Assembly (NCBI GenBank): GCA_964617455.1
Contig: CAZTYF010000008.1
Location: 1-64,000 of the forward strand
Direction: 5' to 3'
Origin: Monoglobus sp964617455
Lineage (GTDB): Bacteria; Bacillota; Clostridia; Monoglobales; Monoglobaceae
Length of the DNA stretch: 64,000 nucleotides
Under the pieces are notes generated by a model, which worked only from the letters and a program-made list of their open reading frames with translations, made no database searches and was not told where the DNA came from. A program made the translations under genes and the position numbers. Positions 1 through 11,100 of the stretch are shown here, in pieces. Within the stretch, counting starts at the first letter, position 1. Every line of letters begins with the position of its first letter.

Positions 1-1469
1 GTGGGAGCTCCGCCTTTGAGGTTTATCTTTACATACTCGATGGTTATACGGCAGCTTTGGGCTGTTCCGTACACAAACAGGTGCACCGAACCCGTTCCTT
101 TTTCGGTGAGGTTTTGAGAAGCCGTTTTTCCCGCTTCGCCTTGGGGATGTATTGCTTTATAGCCTTCCTCGTCAACCGTTACGCCATCCCTGGCCAAGGT
201 GAATACCGCTCCAGTATGCTCATGACCTTTCAATTGATTGGCATCATTGTCCGGATAAGTATATCCCGCCACATCGGCGATGACGTGGTCGCCGTTTCTG
301 ATTGTTCCGTCATTGGTATCAATATACGCCGTATCAACGGTCTCTTCTTCACCGATATCCATATAGGAGAACTTTAATGTGGGATATATCGGATCGGGAG
401 AGGCATCAAGCTTTGGAACCAGACCTGCCCGAACCTCTATGCTCTCTATTTGTGAAATATCATAGTCACCCAAATACCAGGAGTATTTGTTGTCCGTGGT
501 GTATGCAACCTTATGCTTTTCGCCGTTGATATCGGACACATCGTGGGTTGAGGCACCGGTTTTCGCCGGTTGCTTGGCCACATCTATAGCGCCTTCGGGT
601 ATATACAAATCCTCGGGAGCCGTTGTGGCTTCCGCACTCGGAGAGACGGGCGGTTCGACGCTCGGTGTTGCCGTAGGCTCCACACTCGGGACGGCTGTAG
701 GCTCGCTGCTCGGAGCGGCTGTGGGAGCTCCGCCTTCGAGTATTACATTTACGTAATCCATAACCACTCTGCCCTTGGAGGCCGTGGCATACAGGAACAG
801 GTGGACTTTGCCCTCGCCTTTTGCGGATAGGGCTTCACAGGTGCTTGTGTCCACGGTGGCGGTGCCGCCCGGGAATGCCGCATACGATTCCGAGTCTACG
901 GTTATTCCGTCGGCATTTATGGTCCACAGTGCTCCTTGATAATCATCGCACTTCTCGGCTCCATCAGCGAGGTATGAGGTGGTGCCGGATATCAGGCCGA
1001 TCCTCTTGCCAGCGTTGCGAATGTCTCCGTTTTTGTCGGTGATATATTGTGTATTAACTTCGTCTTCCGCCCCTATGGGCTCGTAGGCGAATTTGATTTG
1101 GGCGGGAGCAGGCGTCGTTTGAGTCCTTTCTCTCAAAACGGCCTTTACCTCTATTTTGTCAATTTCGGATATATTGTAATCGCCTATGTAGTATATATGA
1201 TTATCCGCATTGGAGGACGCTTCGGTCTTTTTGGTTCCGTTTTCGTCAACATTTACATCCCGGGTGGAGGTGTTGTTGGACAGCAAATCTTTAACCTCAA
1301 CTGCGCCTTCCGGCAAAGGTTCGAGAGTGGCGGCCAAATCCGCCGCAAGGTCAATTCCCCCGTTTTGGGCGGCGGGGGCGGCAAATACGGCGCCTGTGGA
1401 GGGGAGGCAGGCTATTATCATGGCCGCGGTGATTATCAATGAAACTATTTTACCGAATTGTTTTTTCAT
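1..1469 (-). CDS. secreted protein with ~240-residue tandem repeats (partial, 3' end outside window)
   Basis: The minus-strand frame opens at an ATG at 1469 and stays open to the window edge (about 489 codons). It starts with a typical signal peptide (MKKQFGK, a hydrophobic run, then Ala-rich to about residue 32). The mature part is built of repeats of about 240 residues. Each holds a Y(I/L)GDY(N/D)IS-I-IEV(K/R)A motif, a later GxVHLF(L/V)Y segment, and ends ILEGGAP or NLKGGAP. A Pro/Thr/Ser/Glu-rich linker of PTATPSVEP type joins them. The repeat is visible in the DNA: bases 1-20 and 721-740 are almost identical. The beta-rich pattern recalls CBM6-like carbohydrate-binding modules, but I cannot assign the family. 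Context suggests a cell-surface polysaccharide-binding or degrading protein of the neighbouring locus. A separate promoter lies at 1514-1542. Confidence 0.75.
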   Translation of the reverse strand, partial: MKKQFGKIVSLIITAAMIIACLPSTGAVFAAPAAQNGGIDLAADLAATLEPLPEGAVEVKDLLSNNTSTRDVNVDENGTKKTEASSNADNHIYYIGDYNISEIDKIEVKAVLRERTQTTPAPAQIKFAYEPIGAEDEVNTQYITDKNGDIRNAGKRIGLISGTTSYLADGAEKCDDYQGALWTINADGITVDSESYAAFPGGTATVDTSTCEALSAKGEGKVHLFLYATASKGRVVMDYVNVILEGGAPTAAPSSEPTAVPSVEPTATPSVEPPVSPSAEATTAPEDLYIPEGAIDVAKQPAKTGASTHDVSDINGEKHKVAYTTDNKYSWYLGDYDISQIESIEVRAGLVPKLDASPDPIYPTLKFSYMDIGEEETVDTAYIDTNDGTIRNGDHVIADVAGYTYPDNDANQLKGHEHTGAVFTLARDGVTVDEEGYKAIHPQGEAGKTASQNLTEKGTGSVHLFVYGTAQSCRITIEYVKINLKGGAP

Positions 1470-1513
1470 ATGTTTCCAATCCTTTCCTTACAAGAATATC
1501 ATTTTATAGTCTT

Positions 1514-1542
1514 ATTATAATTTTACGCTTTTTCATATTCAA
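1514..1542 (-). promoter_or_regulatory. sigma-A promoter for the repeat protein
   Basis: Read on the minus strand, a TTGAAT -35 box (1537-1542) and a TATAAT -10 box (1514-1519) are separated by exactly 17 bp, about 45 bp upstream of the ATG at 1469. The gene can therefore be transcribed independently of the operon that ends at 1600. Confidence 0.6.
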
Positions 1543-1599
1543 CGCTTAAAAATATCCATTGACTTTGATTTTTTATTCTTTGGTAAAATATCCTTTTCC

Positions 1600-4500
1600 C
1601 TATACCTTTGAGGATTCTTTCAAAGGGGCCTGGTTTTCGTCCCAGACAAAGACCTTCACCGTGTTTGAGTCCGATTTTTTATCATAGAGAAATTCAACGA
1701 CCGTGCTTTCTTTCACCGTCTCCGTAGTGCTTTTCGCACCCGCCACCGTGCCGTCGGGATTGTACTCCGCCACATAGACGGTGACGGCCTTCCCCCGGGT
1801 GTCAAGGCGATTGGTTGACAGGGAGGCGCGGACGATTCCGTCCGCAAACTCCGAGCTGTCAACGTATATTTCAAACTCACCAAAGTTTGCAGTTTTGAAA
1901 AGGACCATGGTGGAGGCGGGAGGAACGGATGCCTCATCGCCGTTCTTTGCACCCTCGATGCGGTTCTCGGCGCCGAAGTAATAGACTTCGCCGGAGATTA
2001 GGTCCTTGTAGAGGCCCTCAAGGCCCAGTTCTTTTGCGGGGATGGGGTAGGAAACATCCTTCTCGGCGCCCATAAGGTTGTTGCTGTTCATGATTATGGC
2101 GTAGCCGCCGTAGTTCATATACATAAAGGCTTCGGCGTAGTGATTGTCGTACCTTTGGAAATCCAAGGAATTTTCCGTCCGAACATTCCAGCCCTCGGTG
2201 GAGGCGGCGGCGTATCCGAACTTGTCATAACGGCTCGTTTTGTGATGAATCCTGGCCAAATTGTTCATAAGGCCGCTTTGGGCGTCCTTTTTGGTCTCGG
2301 TGTTGTAATAGGTTTGGCTGTGTATGGGATTTCGCCAGTTCAGAGCCATATATATCTTATCGTCCCCGTTTTTTATCACAACATTTCGGGCCATCTCGTC
2401 TGCCCAAGCAAATTCCCGAATATCGTCATCCTCCATAAGGTATTTATAATCCGAGATATTTTCCCTTTCCATGGCGGCCTTTATTTCGTCAAAATTCAGG
2501 CAGAGATCGGCAGCGGTGAGGGCATTGTCCTCAAAATGGACATTTGAGGGAGAATATTCTTCCCTGTCCCGAGAGAGGATATCATGGGCCATATAATATT
2601 CAAAGGCCTTCAGGGCGGTTTTTGAGCCGCAATTCAAAGCCGAATACACATCAAGGACGTACCTTTCGGTGCCCGGGTAGTAGCTGTTGCGGCTGCTTAT
2701 CATACCCTCCGAATAGAGGGTGGGTCTGTCCGTGCCATAGGTGAACATAAAAGCATCGGAGGCGGAATAGGCCCTTTTGAGCAGGTCCGTGTATTTGGCG
2801 GCATCGGGCAGGTATTTTTCGGCAAACTCCGCAAGCTGAGACATTTCGGCAAGGGCGGCTATGCCGTAGTCCCCGGAATATCCGCCTTGGATGGAGCCAA
2901 AATTTTCCAGAATCAGCCCTTTGGGGGACACCCAATAGGAAGAGCAAGCCAAACTCGGGACAAAGCCCAGAGCAATATCAAGCCGGTTTTGAATCTCCCC
3001 GGCCGACCAAGCCGTGCCTCCCGAGAGAGCGGCAAACTTATCAAAATACAGGGCGGCGATTATATCTGCCATGTCCTGATTGGGGGCATGGCCACAGCCC
3101 TCAAGGCTTGTCAGATAATCCCTTGCGGACAGGGCCATATTTCTCCAGGCCACCCGTCGGGATGTGTCCGCCTCACCGTCTCCGTCCGAATCTATATATT
3201 TCCCGAAATAGCCCTCTCTTTCGATGTCGGAATATACCGAAACAAGGGCTCGGGCAACGCTTCTGAGGCCGAACCCGGTCAAATTATTGCCGGAGGCTGC
3301 CTTCCGCTCCGGGCCGCCTATCCAGCCGTTTGTGCCGAAAAAGCCTCCGTTTGAGCCTTGGGCCCGAGTCAAAAAATCCGCTCCCGCCACGATTCTGTCA
3401 AGGAGCTCCGCCTTTTCCTCCGCCGTGTATCCCAGGCTTTCGGAATTTTCATAGGCTTTGGCGAAGAGCTCGAACATATTGAGAGGGGTCATATTCTGTT
3501 GCAGCATACCGCCGGAGGATTTGTAATAGGCATTCTTCCAATCGGTATCGTTTTGTTTTTTATTCCTCCAGGAAGTGCCTCGGGTCACCATTCCTTCCAT
3601 GTATGCCGGGTAGTTGTTCCTGCCGTAAATCTGCCAGGATTTGAAAGTTTGAACGGCGGATTTCACCGTCTCCAAAGCTTCCGCCTTCACGGAGTCATAG
3701 TCAATAGGGGCCACCGAGGGAATCGGGGCCGCCTCTCCTGTGATTTCCTCAAATTCCGACGGGTCAAAATTCGCATTTTGGGTCATATATGCCGCATATA
3801 TGCCTCGGCTCGGGGTTTTCTGTTCCTTTATGGGCACCGAGGCGTAATCCGTTTGGCCCCCCGTGGAATAGAGTCTGAGGGAAACATAATCCCTGCCCTC
3901 GGTGTATACCTTGGGGATGAGATATGTGGAATAGATAAACCCGCCCTCAAACTGAGGCTCCGAGGCGGTTGTTATGAGCTCCACCCAATCCTTGCGGTCC
4001 ACAAGACCGTTTCTGACCGGTTGGCGGGAGTTGTTGTGGTTCATATATCCCGTCTCCGGGTCGCATATCCAAAGCATTCCCTCGCCGGTGTCCCCGCCCC
4101 AAAATTTCACTGTAAGGTAGTTTTGCTTTACGGGGTCGCACTTCAAAGACAGCGCCATTGCGCCGTTTTTGTTCAGCGTGCGGTATGTGTGCTTTACACC
4201 GTCGACCTCCCGGGTTTTGATGCCGTTGTCTCTGACGCACTCGAAGCCGTTCTTTTCGCTTTCGGTGTTTCCTATGTCGATATAGTTCGAAAGGCTGCCG
4301 TTATCAATGGAGGGTGCGGCCTCGGCGGGGAGGGTGAGTTTCACATCTTTGACCGTGTCGGATACGCCGCCGAGAGTTAATTTTGCATCGGCGGTCAGAA
4401 TTTTCGTGCCCTCGAACCATTTGGGCCTTGTGACGGTGCCGTCGGACCTTAGGAAGGCATCGTTTGAGTAGGAGCTCTTTTCATCCTCTATGGTGCTGTC

Positions 4501-4707
4501 CCGCACATCGGTCCAGGAGACGGCCACCTTGGCGCCGTCCTTTGATGTATAGCTGTTATAGTCCCCCATAAGGGTAAGTCCGCCGCCAAGGGAGCGGGCG
4601 GCCTCGGCCACAGCATCCTCATCGGTTTGAGCAAATGCGGGAAAGACGGCCAAAGCCGCCCCAAGGCATATTATTAAACCGATTGATATTAATTTTTTAA
4701 ATCTCAA
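1600..4707 (-). CDS. secreted 1035-aa putative polysaccharide-degrading enzyme with (alpha/alpha)-toroid-like centre
   Basis: The start is a TTG at 4707, chosen because a strong GGGAGGA site lies 8 bp upstream. Residues 1-27 form a signal peptide ending in AFA. Residues of about 50-320 look like a beta-rich accessory domain (conserved-looking LTVKFWGGDTGEG segment). Residues of about 340-760 are helix-rich with WIGGPE, GFGLRSVARAL and CGHAPNQDM segments, the look of (alpha/alpha)6 toroid lyases and glycosidases. The C-terminal third is a beta-domain with DLISGEVYYF and a final Ig-like segment. I do not recognise an exact CAZy family. It is the last gene of the minus-strand carbohydrate operon and probably acts outside the cell on the polymer whose fragments the transporter imports. 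Confidence 0.7.
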   Translation of the reverse strand: MRFKKLISIGLIICLGAALAVFPAFAQTDEDAVAEAARSLGGGLTLMGDYNSYTSKDGAKVAVSWTDVRDSTIEDEKSSYSNDAFLRSDGTVTRPKWFEGTKILTADAKLTLGGVSDTVKDVKLTLPAEAAPSIDNGSLSNYIDIGNTESEKNGFECVRDNGIKTREVDGVKHTYRTLNKNGAMALSLKCDPVKQNYLTVKFWGGDTGEGMLWICDPETGYMNHNNSRQPVRNGLVDRKDWVELITTASEPQFEGGFIYSTYLIPKVYTEGRDYVSLRLYSTGGQTDYASVPIKEQKTPSRGIYAAYMTQNANFDPSEFEEITGEAAPIPSVAPIDYDSVKAEALETVKSAVQTFKSWQIYGRNNYPAYMEGMVTRGTSWRNKKQNDTDWKNAYYKSSGGMLQQNMTPLNMFELFAKAYENSESLGYTAEEKAELLDRIVAGADFLTRAQGSNGGFFGTNGWIGGPERKAASGNNLTGFGLRSVARALVSVYSDIEREGYFGKYIDSDGDGEADTSRRVAWRNMALSARDYLTSLEGCGHAPNQDMADIIAALYFDKFAALSGGTAWSAGEIQNRLDIALGFVPSLACSSYWVSPKGLILENFGSIQGGYSGDYGIAALAEMSQLAEFAEKYLPDAAKYTDLLKRAYSASDAFMFTYGTDRPTLYSEGMISSRNSYYPGTERYVLDVYSALNCGSKTALKAFEYYMAHDILSRDREEYSPSNVHFEDNALTAADLCLNFDEIKAAMERENISDYKYLMEDDDIREFAWADEMARNVVIKNGDDKIYMALNWRNPIHSQTYYNTETKKDAQSGLMNNLARIHHKTSRYDKFGYAAASTEGWNVRTENSLDFQRYDNHYAEAFMYMNYGGYAIIMNSNNLMGAEKDVSYPIPAKELGLEGLYKDLISGEVYYFGAENRIEGAKNGDEASVPPASTMVLFKTANFGEFEIYVDSSEFADGIVRASLSTNRLDTRGKAVTVYVAEYNPDGTVAGAKSTTETVKESTVVEFLYDKKSDSNTVKVFVWDENQAPLKESSKV

Positions 4708-4743
4708 GACTTGATTCCTCCCGATGCGCAGCGGCGCATTTTA

Positions 4744-7020
4744 TTATTCAACTGTTTCTATTTCATCAGCCATCATATACTTAACAAGTTTCATATTGTC
4801 GTCCGCTGTATTTGAGGACACATACGGACTGTCTGCGAAGTTTCTTTCGCCGTAATATTGAGCAGGCGAAACCAAATATCTGTCACCTTCGACATGATAG
4901 TGAGGACCGTACATATTATATGCGGACCCATACGCCAAACAAGTGAGCTTTATCTTTTCGCCTTTGCCCTTGAGACTTATATATTCCCGACCTTTATATA
5001 CCCAACCGGCAAAAATCCCGTTGAGATAAACTTTCGCTGCGGCTATATTCGTACACGGAATTTTTAAATATCCGCCAAGGCCGCCGCTTATTTCTTTTTC
5101 ACACAATATCGGCTTCTCGGTAAACGGATAACCGGAAACTATAAAATCACGATTAATTTCCCCGGGTTTTGCAATATAAAAACCGTTTTTTGTAACAATC
5201 TGCCGTTTGTCAAATTCATAAAACGGGAAAGTGTTTTTTACGGCAAAAATCCCGTCCGCATATGCGAAAGCTTTATCAACCCCTTTGAGAGTGAGTAAAT
5301 TTTCTCCCTTTTTTATGGCGGTCATAGGCACATTGTAATGAAAACCCATACTATCGCTTTTTATTAATTCAAGTTCAGTATTATTTATGTATACCCGATT
5401 CGCTTTGTCACTGACAACAAGCTCAAAGTCACAAACATATTCAACCGATATTTTGCCATTTCCTCCAACCGTTTCAATGCAGTAGCGGTTGCTTTCGGGA
5501 GGAGTAAATCTCCACTTTGTCTGTACTATTTTATTCGATGATAAATACTGTGCCATTGTCAAACTATTTGCGGAAGTTAATTTTTTCTTGCCGGATTCCG
5601 AAAAGATACAGCCGTTTGCGGCGATGACTTTTGAATAAACACAGTTCCCGATTCGTATTTTTTTACCTTCGAGCTTGCCATATTCCTCAAAAATTCTCTC
5701 GTCCGTGACATCAAAGCTTGTACCGCATTCCGCAAGCCGATCACACAAATCAACCGTTTCCCGACTTATGTTTGAGGATTCGCATATCATTCGATGAGAA
5801 CCATCATGTTCGTTCAAACCATTGACAAGATGCGGAGCATATTCAGCCGTCGTGCCCCTTACTGAACAAATTACCAACGTGTCGGGAGGACGGCGCTTTT
5901 TTGTTCTGCTTCTCACTCGCTCGATTAAAAACGGAAAGGCCTCCTTCCAAGGCTGGTGACAGGGGATGGATGGCGGCCAATCCGTTATTGCGTCATAATT
6001 CAGGTTAAGCTGACTTATATGAAACACGATCATATTTACGCCACAGTCTGTAAGCCAATTCAGATATTTTTCGACATCATCCGGTTCAAGACCCCATCCG
6101 GCTCCGCCCATCGCCTCCGCCATTGCTTTCCCGCTGCCAAATTGATGGCTCACGCTTGATGCAATACGCGGGTAAAACTCGTTTCCGACATACCTTCCAA
6201 GCGCATCAATTCCGGGAACACTGATGTTTTTTAATACCCAAAAACATGAACCGCTGTATCCAATTTGGAAAAACGGATTTTCTTCGCCTTTTAAATGCGC
6301 AGTATATAATTTTCCGTTATTCTCGCACCATTTTCCGATTTCTCCGTAAAAATTTTTACTCAAGATATCCGTCAAAGTTTCCCAATACCATATTTTAAAA
6401 TCGCTTCTTTTCACGTCAAATAATTCGGGAAGCCGATCTCGAATTTCTCCTTCAAATTTTTTGGAAAACAATTCGGGAATTTCATCGCTCCACGGCACAC
6501 CGCACTTATCCGTTCCGACGCCGCATCCGTCCAAAAAACCCACCTCATCACTGAAAAATCCACGTACGTATTCAAATGCCTCTTTTTGTAGGCCTTTTTT
6601 ATATCCTTCATAGGTTATTTCTATAAACTTTTTCACACCCTCGCGATTCAGTGAATTTATTGCCGTTTTTTCTTTAATTATAACATCGTTATTTTCAAAT
6701 TCAAGCCATTTACATTTTAGATTCGGCAAAGCATTTAATACCATTCCGTCTGCACTGCCGGAGGGCCAGCCGTTTTCGTCATATATCCAGAACTCCGCAT
6801 TGCAGTCCCTTGCGTACAGTATTACTTCGGAAAGAATGCTCATATATTCCGGACTCAGATATGAAACCGCTCCGCTATATCTGCGCGGATGAAATACAAC
6901 TCCGTCAAAACCAAGGTCTGATATCTGTTTCAACTGATTTTTCAATGTTTCTGTATTTTCAAGAGTGTCCACCGCCCAAAGCGACAAAATCGAAAAACCC
7001 TTATCCATATTTTTTCCCAT
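4744..7020 (-). CDS. GH106-like (alpha-L-rhamnosidase-type) glycoside hydrolase, low-GC
   Basis: This 758-aa protein has no signal peptide. The N-terminal (beta/alpha)8-type region carries the pattern GFDGVVFHPRRY, then WIYDENGWPSG near residue 98, which is typical of GH106 and related rhamnosidase-like families. A later beta-domain contains VYLNGIFAGWVYKGREYI, as in C-terminal galactose-binding folds of these enzymes. The ATG at 7020 follows a TAGGA site that overlaps the stop of the GH88 gene, so translation is coupled. Base composition differs from its neighbours: lines 5521-5580 and 6241-6300 have 19 and 23 G/C of 60, against 33 at 7561-7620 and 36 at 3001-3060. This suggests recent acquisition. 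Rhamnosidase activity is inferred; other substrate specificities remain possible. Confidence 0.7.
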   Translation of the reverse strand: MGKNMDKGFSILSLWAVDTLENTETLKNQLKQISDLGFDGVVFHPRRYSGAVSYLSPEYMSILSEVILYARDCNAEFWIYDENGWPSGSADGMVLNALPNLKCKWLEFENNDVIIKEKTAINSLNREGVKKFIEITYEGYKKGLQKEAFEYVRGFFSDEVGFLDGCGVGTDKCGVPWSDEIPELFSKKFEGEIRDRLPELFDVKRSDFKIWYWETLTDILSKNFYGEIGKWCENNGKLYTAHLKGEENPFFQIGYSGSCFWVLKNISVPGIDALGRYVGNEFYPRIASSVSHQFGSGKAMAEAMGGAGWGLEPDDVEKYLNWLTDCGVNMIVFHISQLNLNYDAITDWPPSIPCHQPWKEAFPFLIERVRSRTKKRRPPDTLVICSVRGTTAEYAPHLVNGLNEHDGSHRMICESSNISRETVDLCDRLAECGTSFDVTDERIFEEYGKLEGKKIRIGNCVYSKVIAANGCIFSESGKKKLTSANSLTMAQYLSSNKIVQTKWRFTPPESNRYCIETVGGNGKISVEYVCDFELVVSDKANRVYINNTELELIKSDSMGFHYNVPMTAIKKGENLLTLKGVDKAFAYADGIFAVKNTFPFYEFDKRQIVTKNGFYIAKPGEINRDFIVSGYPFTEKPILCEKEISGGLGGYLKIPCTNIAAAKVYLNGIFAGWVYKGREYISLKGKGEKIKLTCLAYGSAYNMYGPHYHVEGDRYLVSPAQYYGERNFADSPYVSSNTADDNMKLVKYMMADEIETVE

Positions 7021-7027
7021 ATTATTC

Positions 7028-8182
7028 CTACCAGAAAAGCATATCGTTGCCCCTGAGTTTATATATGGCTTCGGCGAAGTAATAGTCGCCGTATATTATC
7101 GGGGCGTGTCTGCCGATTTCGCGGCAGTTGTATGCCTCGGTTCCCATTTGGAGGATGGAATCCTCCTTATCCGTCCAGTCGCAGTATTTTTCTTCCAAGG
7201 CTTTCAAAATCCTCATTGCGGCGCCCAGGTACATATCCTTTTCATACTCGCCCACATTGTCGGCGATTTCGATAAGGCCGCAGGCGGCACAGGCGGCGGC
7301 GGTGGTGTCTATGAGGACAGGCTCATCGGGGGACCGGAAGTCGACTTTGGGAATATAATCGGTTTGAGCCACATTGGCTATAAAATAGTGCGCCACTCTC
7401 TTGGCCGCATCCAAATATTCCCGTTTTCCGGTATGAATATAGCTCAATGCGAAGCCGTATAGGGCCCAGCTTTGGCCTCTTGACCAGGAAGAGCCCACCT
7501 CATAGCCTTGGCCGCCGAAGGTTTCAACCACTTCGCCCGTTTCGGGGTTGAGGTTTACTATATGGTTCACGGAGCCGTCGGGTCTGATGTGAGTCCTAAG
7601 AACCGTGTCGGCGTGGTTTTCGGCTATGTATCTATAGCGGTTGTCTTTGTGCTCCTCCGAGGCCCAATAGAGCAGGGGGATGTTCATCATGCTGTCGATG
7701 ATGACCCAGCCTATGCAGTCGTCGTTCCAGGAGCGGATGTATTTTCCCGCCGGGTTATATCTTGAGGCCAGCATATTTGCCGCATAGATTGTCCTGAGCC
7801 TTGACTTTTCGCCGCCGAAAAGTCTGTAGTTGACGCCGCTTGAGATATGCCACATAAAGCCCACATCATGGTGGAGGGTGTCGTATTTTTCAAAGGCCTT
7901 GTCAAGGAGCTCCTCGGAGCGCTCCGCCACAGTCCTGTAGCCCTCGTCTTTGGTGCCCACATACATCAGCCACATAAGGCCCGGCCAAAAGCCGTTTGTC
8001 CACCAGGTGATGTCCTCCTTGGCCATATCGTTGTGAACCCCGTTTTCGGTTGTGTAGGGTATTTTGTCTTTGGACCTCTCCCGAACCATTTTGAGCTTTC
8101 CGTCAAGTTTGGCCCAGGTTGAGTCTATAAAATCCCTGTTTTGAGTTATGATATTATTTTTCGTAATGTCTGTATTGTTCAC
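7028..8182 (-). CDS. GH88 unsaturated glucuronyl hydrolase
   Basis: The 384-aa protein has the full GH88 pattern: HHDVGFMWHISSG near residue 105 with the Asp matching the first catalytic-site Asp, IDSMMNIPLLYW with the second, SSWSRGQSWALYGFALSY, and FRSPDEPVLIDTTAAACAACG. GH88 enzymes hydrate the 4,5-unsaturated uronic acid that polysaccharide lyases leave at oligosaccharide ends, in the cytoplasm (no signal peptide here). The start is a GTG at 8182, preceded by AGGAGGTG that overlaps the stop of the heparinase-family gene. The adjacent lyase gene supplies the expected substrate. A GH105 (rhamnogalacturonyl) assignment is less likely because the SSWSRGQSWALYGFA segment is GH88-like. Confidence 0.9.
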   Translation of the reverse strand: MNNTDITKNNIITQNRDFIDSTWAKLDGKLKMVRERSKDKIPYTTENGVHNDMAKEDITWWTNGFWPGLMWLMYVGTKDEGYRTVAERSEELLDKAFEKYDTLHHDVGFMWHISSGVNYRLFGGEKSRLRTIYAANMLASRYNPAGKYIRSWNDDCIGWVIIDSMMNIPLLYWASEEHKDNRYRYIAENHADTVLRTHIRPDGSVNHIVNLNPETGEVVETFGGQGYEVGSSWSRGQSWALYGFALSYIHTGKREYLDAAKRVAHYFIANVAQTDYIPKVDFRSPDEPVLIDTTAAACAACGLIEIADNVGEYEKDMYLGAAMRILKALEEKYCDWTDKEDSILQMGTEAYNCREIGRHAPIIYGDYYFAEAIYKLRGNDMLFW

Positions 8183-8188
8183 AATGTC

Positions 8189-11100
8189 TCACCTCCTGCC
8201 CGTGCGTTCGCTGCGAGCCAATTTGTTATTTTTGTATTCGTGTATCTCCGCCTTTGGATTCTCCCCCGTGTCAAGTCCGGAGACGATTATTTCTTGAATT
8301 GTGCCGTCGGTCAGCTGTACGATGGCACGGTTGTCGCCACCTGCGGCCACCCTTGCGATTTTGCTCTTGTTTTCATAGAGTTCTATTATGCTGATAAAAG
8401 CCGCTCTTCTCGCAGTTTTGCGGCAGGAGATGAATTTCCGCCTATGGTCGTCTCCCAAGGGATAGTCTCCGCCGATGTATCCGTCAAACTCTTTCGGATT
8501 AAGGCCCCTGAGGTCAACGGTTATAACCGCATCCCGATTCTCTTCCGCAGGCTCTGCGGCAACGGCTTTGGGAAAGTCTTTGGCCTGTATGGTCACCGGG
8601 CCTCCAAAGTAGTCCTTGCCCGCCTCGCAGTCGGTGTCGATATTCTCGCAGGTATAGTCCATATCCGCAAGATAAATTTTCTCGCCGGATTTTGTGACAA
8701 TATGGGGGTCGCCCCAGAAAATTGTCTTCTCGTAATCAGCAAGTTCATCGGTTTCCCGAAAGGCCCTTGAACACCTCACCGTAAGCTTCAGCTGTTTTTT
8801 ACCCCTAAGGTCAACCTTCACATGCTCGCGGCCCAAAATCCAGGCGCCGAACTTGCCTTCTGCGGCAACCTCGCCGTCCGTTTCGACTCTGTAGGATAAG
8901 CGTTTGTTGACCGCCTCGTATTCCGGGTCTCCGCCGAGAATGAGTTCGGCTCCGGATGCATTCAAATAATACAGATCCATTTTCAGGGGACCGGGCTCAT
9001 TGTATCCGGAGCGGAAGGGAACCCGCCAGCCGGGCTTGGCCGCCTCTCCATCGGTGTATTCGCTCTCAAATCTGAGTTTGACTACGGGGCCGTCCGCTTT
9101 TTGCCAAAAGCAATCGGTTATAAACTGTCCGCTTGAAAGAGGGTTCGAGGTGAGCTGCTCCGTGTGCTTCACGGGGGTGGTGCCCTCTATTGATTTGAGG
9201 CCCCGAGCGTGATATATACAGTCGAAATCGTGGTCAACCGCTCCCTCCGCATAGTCAAATATCACGGCATATTCATCGGTGAGAGCGAGGAGTCTGCGCT
9301 GTGTTATGGGTTCGGTGAAATCCGTGCGGGCGCCGTACTCGGGTGCATTGTGGGGAACGGGGACATATCTGCCCTCGTTTTGAGTGCGGTCCGAGAAGGT
9401 CTCGTCCAGGAGCACCCTCCAGCCCCCATAGGGGGGATTGCTCCAGCGGGTTATATTTTCCGCTGCGCCGACCTGCATCATTTTGCCCGAATAAAACAGC
9501 AGCTCTCTGCCCTCCGTCGGATCCTGGAGCTTCAGGTCCGCCGTCACCATATTGTGGGTTATGCTGTTTTGGACAAAGAATTTATACATAAAAGTGCCGT
9601 AGGCATACCATATATTTTCCGGGTTGTAGAAGTTCTTGCCGAATCGGGACAGGGAATTCAAGGCGCATCGATCATAGTGGCCGTGGGCCCCGCCGTGGGA
9701 GCCGTATTTGAGGGAGGCCTGATATTGCTCCCTCGGCTCTCTGCCCGGTTTTTGGCTGCGCAAAACCGATATTCCCGCATTTTCAAAGCGGCAGGATTTT
9801 TGATATGCTTCTGCCTCCGTCTCGGGAAGTTTTAGTTCGCCACGGAGCAAATCCCGCCTGCCGGGGCCGCCTTTTTTGATTATATCCGCATAGGCAGGGT
9901 CCCGATAATGGGCATAGGCTATGTCATAGCGGGAATCAAATCCCGCCTCGCTCCTGCCTCCCAGCTGTGTCTCCGCACTGTCGTTGACGCCGAATATCAC
10001 TCCCCGATAGTCCGCCATTGACACAAGGCTGTCCCACAAATCCCGAATACATCTGTAGTTTTTGGATGTGCCGCCGTAGATGTCCCAACTTAAGCCGTCA
10101 ACATGCTGTGACCTTGGCACCACCTTTTTGGCGTAGCTTGCAGGGACCCACATATCTTTTAAATTTATCCCCCAGGGGAAGAGGGCTTGGGCGTATTCGG
10201 AAAAGAGGCCCGCAGCCATAAGGTTGTATCCTATGGTACACTCGCACCACCAGCCGTCGGGCAGGATACAGGCCGACATATGCTCCGTGATTCCTCCCGT
10301 TCCGTATACAAATCTTTCAATCATTGCCCTATCCTGAATACACATGGCGCAGTATAAGGCCCCCGCTATCATGGCCAAACTCCAGTTTGACAAGGCTCCG
10401 CAGGAGAGTTCCCAGTCAATGCGGCCCATAAAAATACGAAAGGCATTCTCCATATCCCTGTGGTTTTGCTCGGAAAACAGACCTGTGTCATAGAGCAGGT
10501 CATAGGCAAAGGCGCAGCTTTTGAAAAACTCGCCCTCATGAACCATCTGTTGATTGCAGGCACGGAGGGTTGCGGGGTAGCCCCGCTTTGGGTCGGCAAC
10601 GCTTTTTAAGAACTCTGCGGATTTTTCCGCATAACGCATATTGCCGGTAAGTTTCCATACAAGGGCGGAATTAAAGCATTTATGGGCATTTTCGGTCACA
10701 TAGAGATAGGGTTTTTCCGAATCGATTCGGGGAATTTCCCATTCATCGGCCTTTTTTATGTAATCTTCCGAAAGTGCCCTCGCCCATTCGCTCTTTTCGG
10801 GCTTTTCCTTAACTTCATCCCAACCGTCCTCGGTGTGGATAATATAGGGATGAGGCAGATATTTGACGGTGACAAACTCCAATTTTTCCGCTTCGGTTTC
10901 GTCGCCGTTCGGCAAAATCCGTACCCTTTGCTTTTCAAAGCCCCCCGGAACAATGAGGTCGTTCATGGTGGTTTCAAGGGTGCATACAGCCTCCTCCCCG
11001 GGCTTTAAGCACAGGGTTTCGGGCGTTATTTTTGAGTTCAGGGTCTCCCGTCCCTGCTTTTCAAGTTCCAAAGATAAAGCCTTGGTCTCTTCTCCGCAGT

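Noticed and set aside
57..1509. Plus-strand frames in the first 1.5 kb
   Set aside because: They are shadows of the long minus-strand gene, which has a signal peptide, a ribosome site and protein-level repeats.
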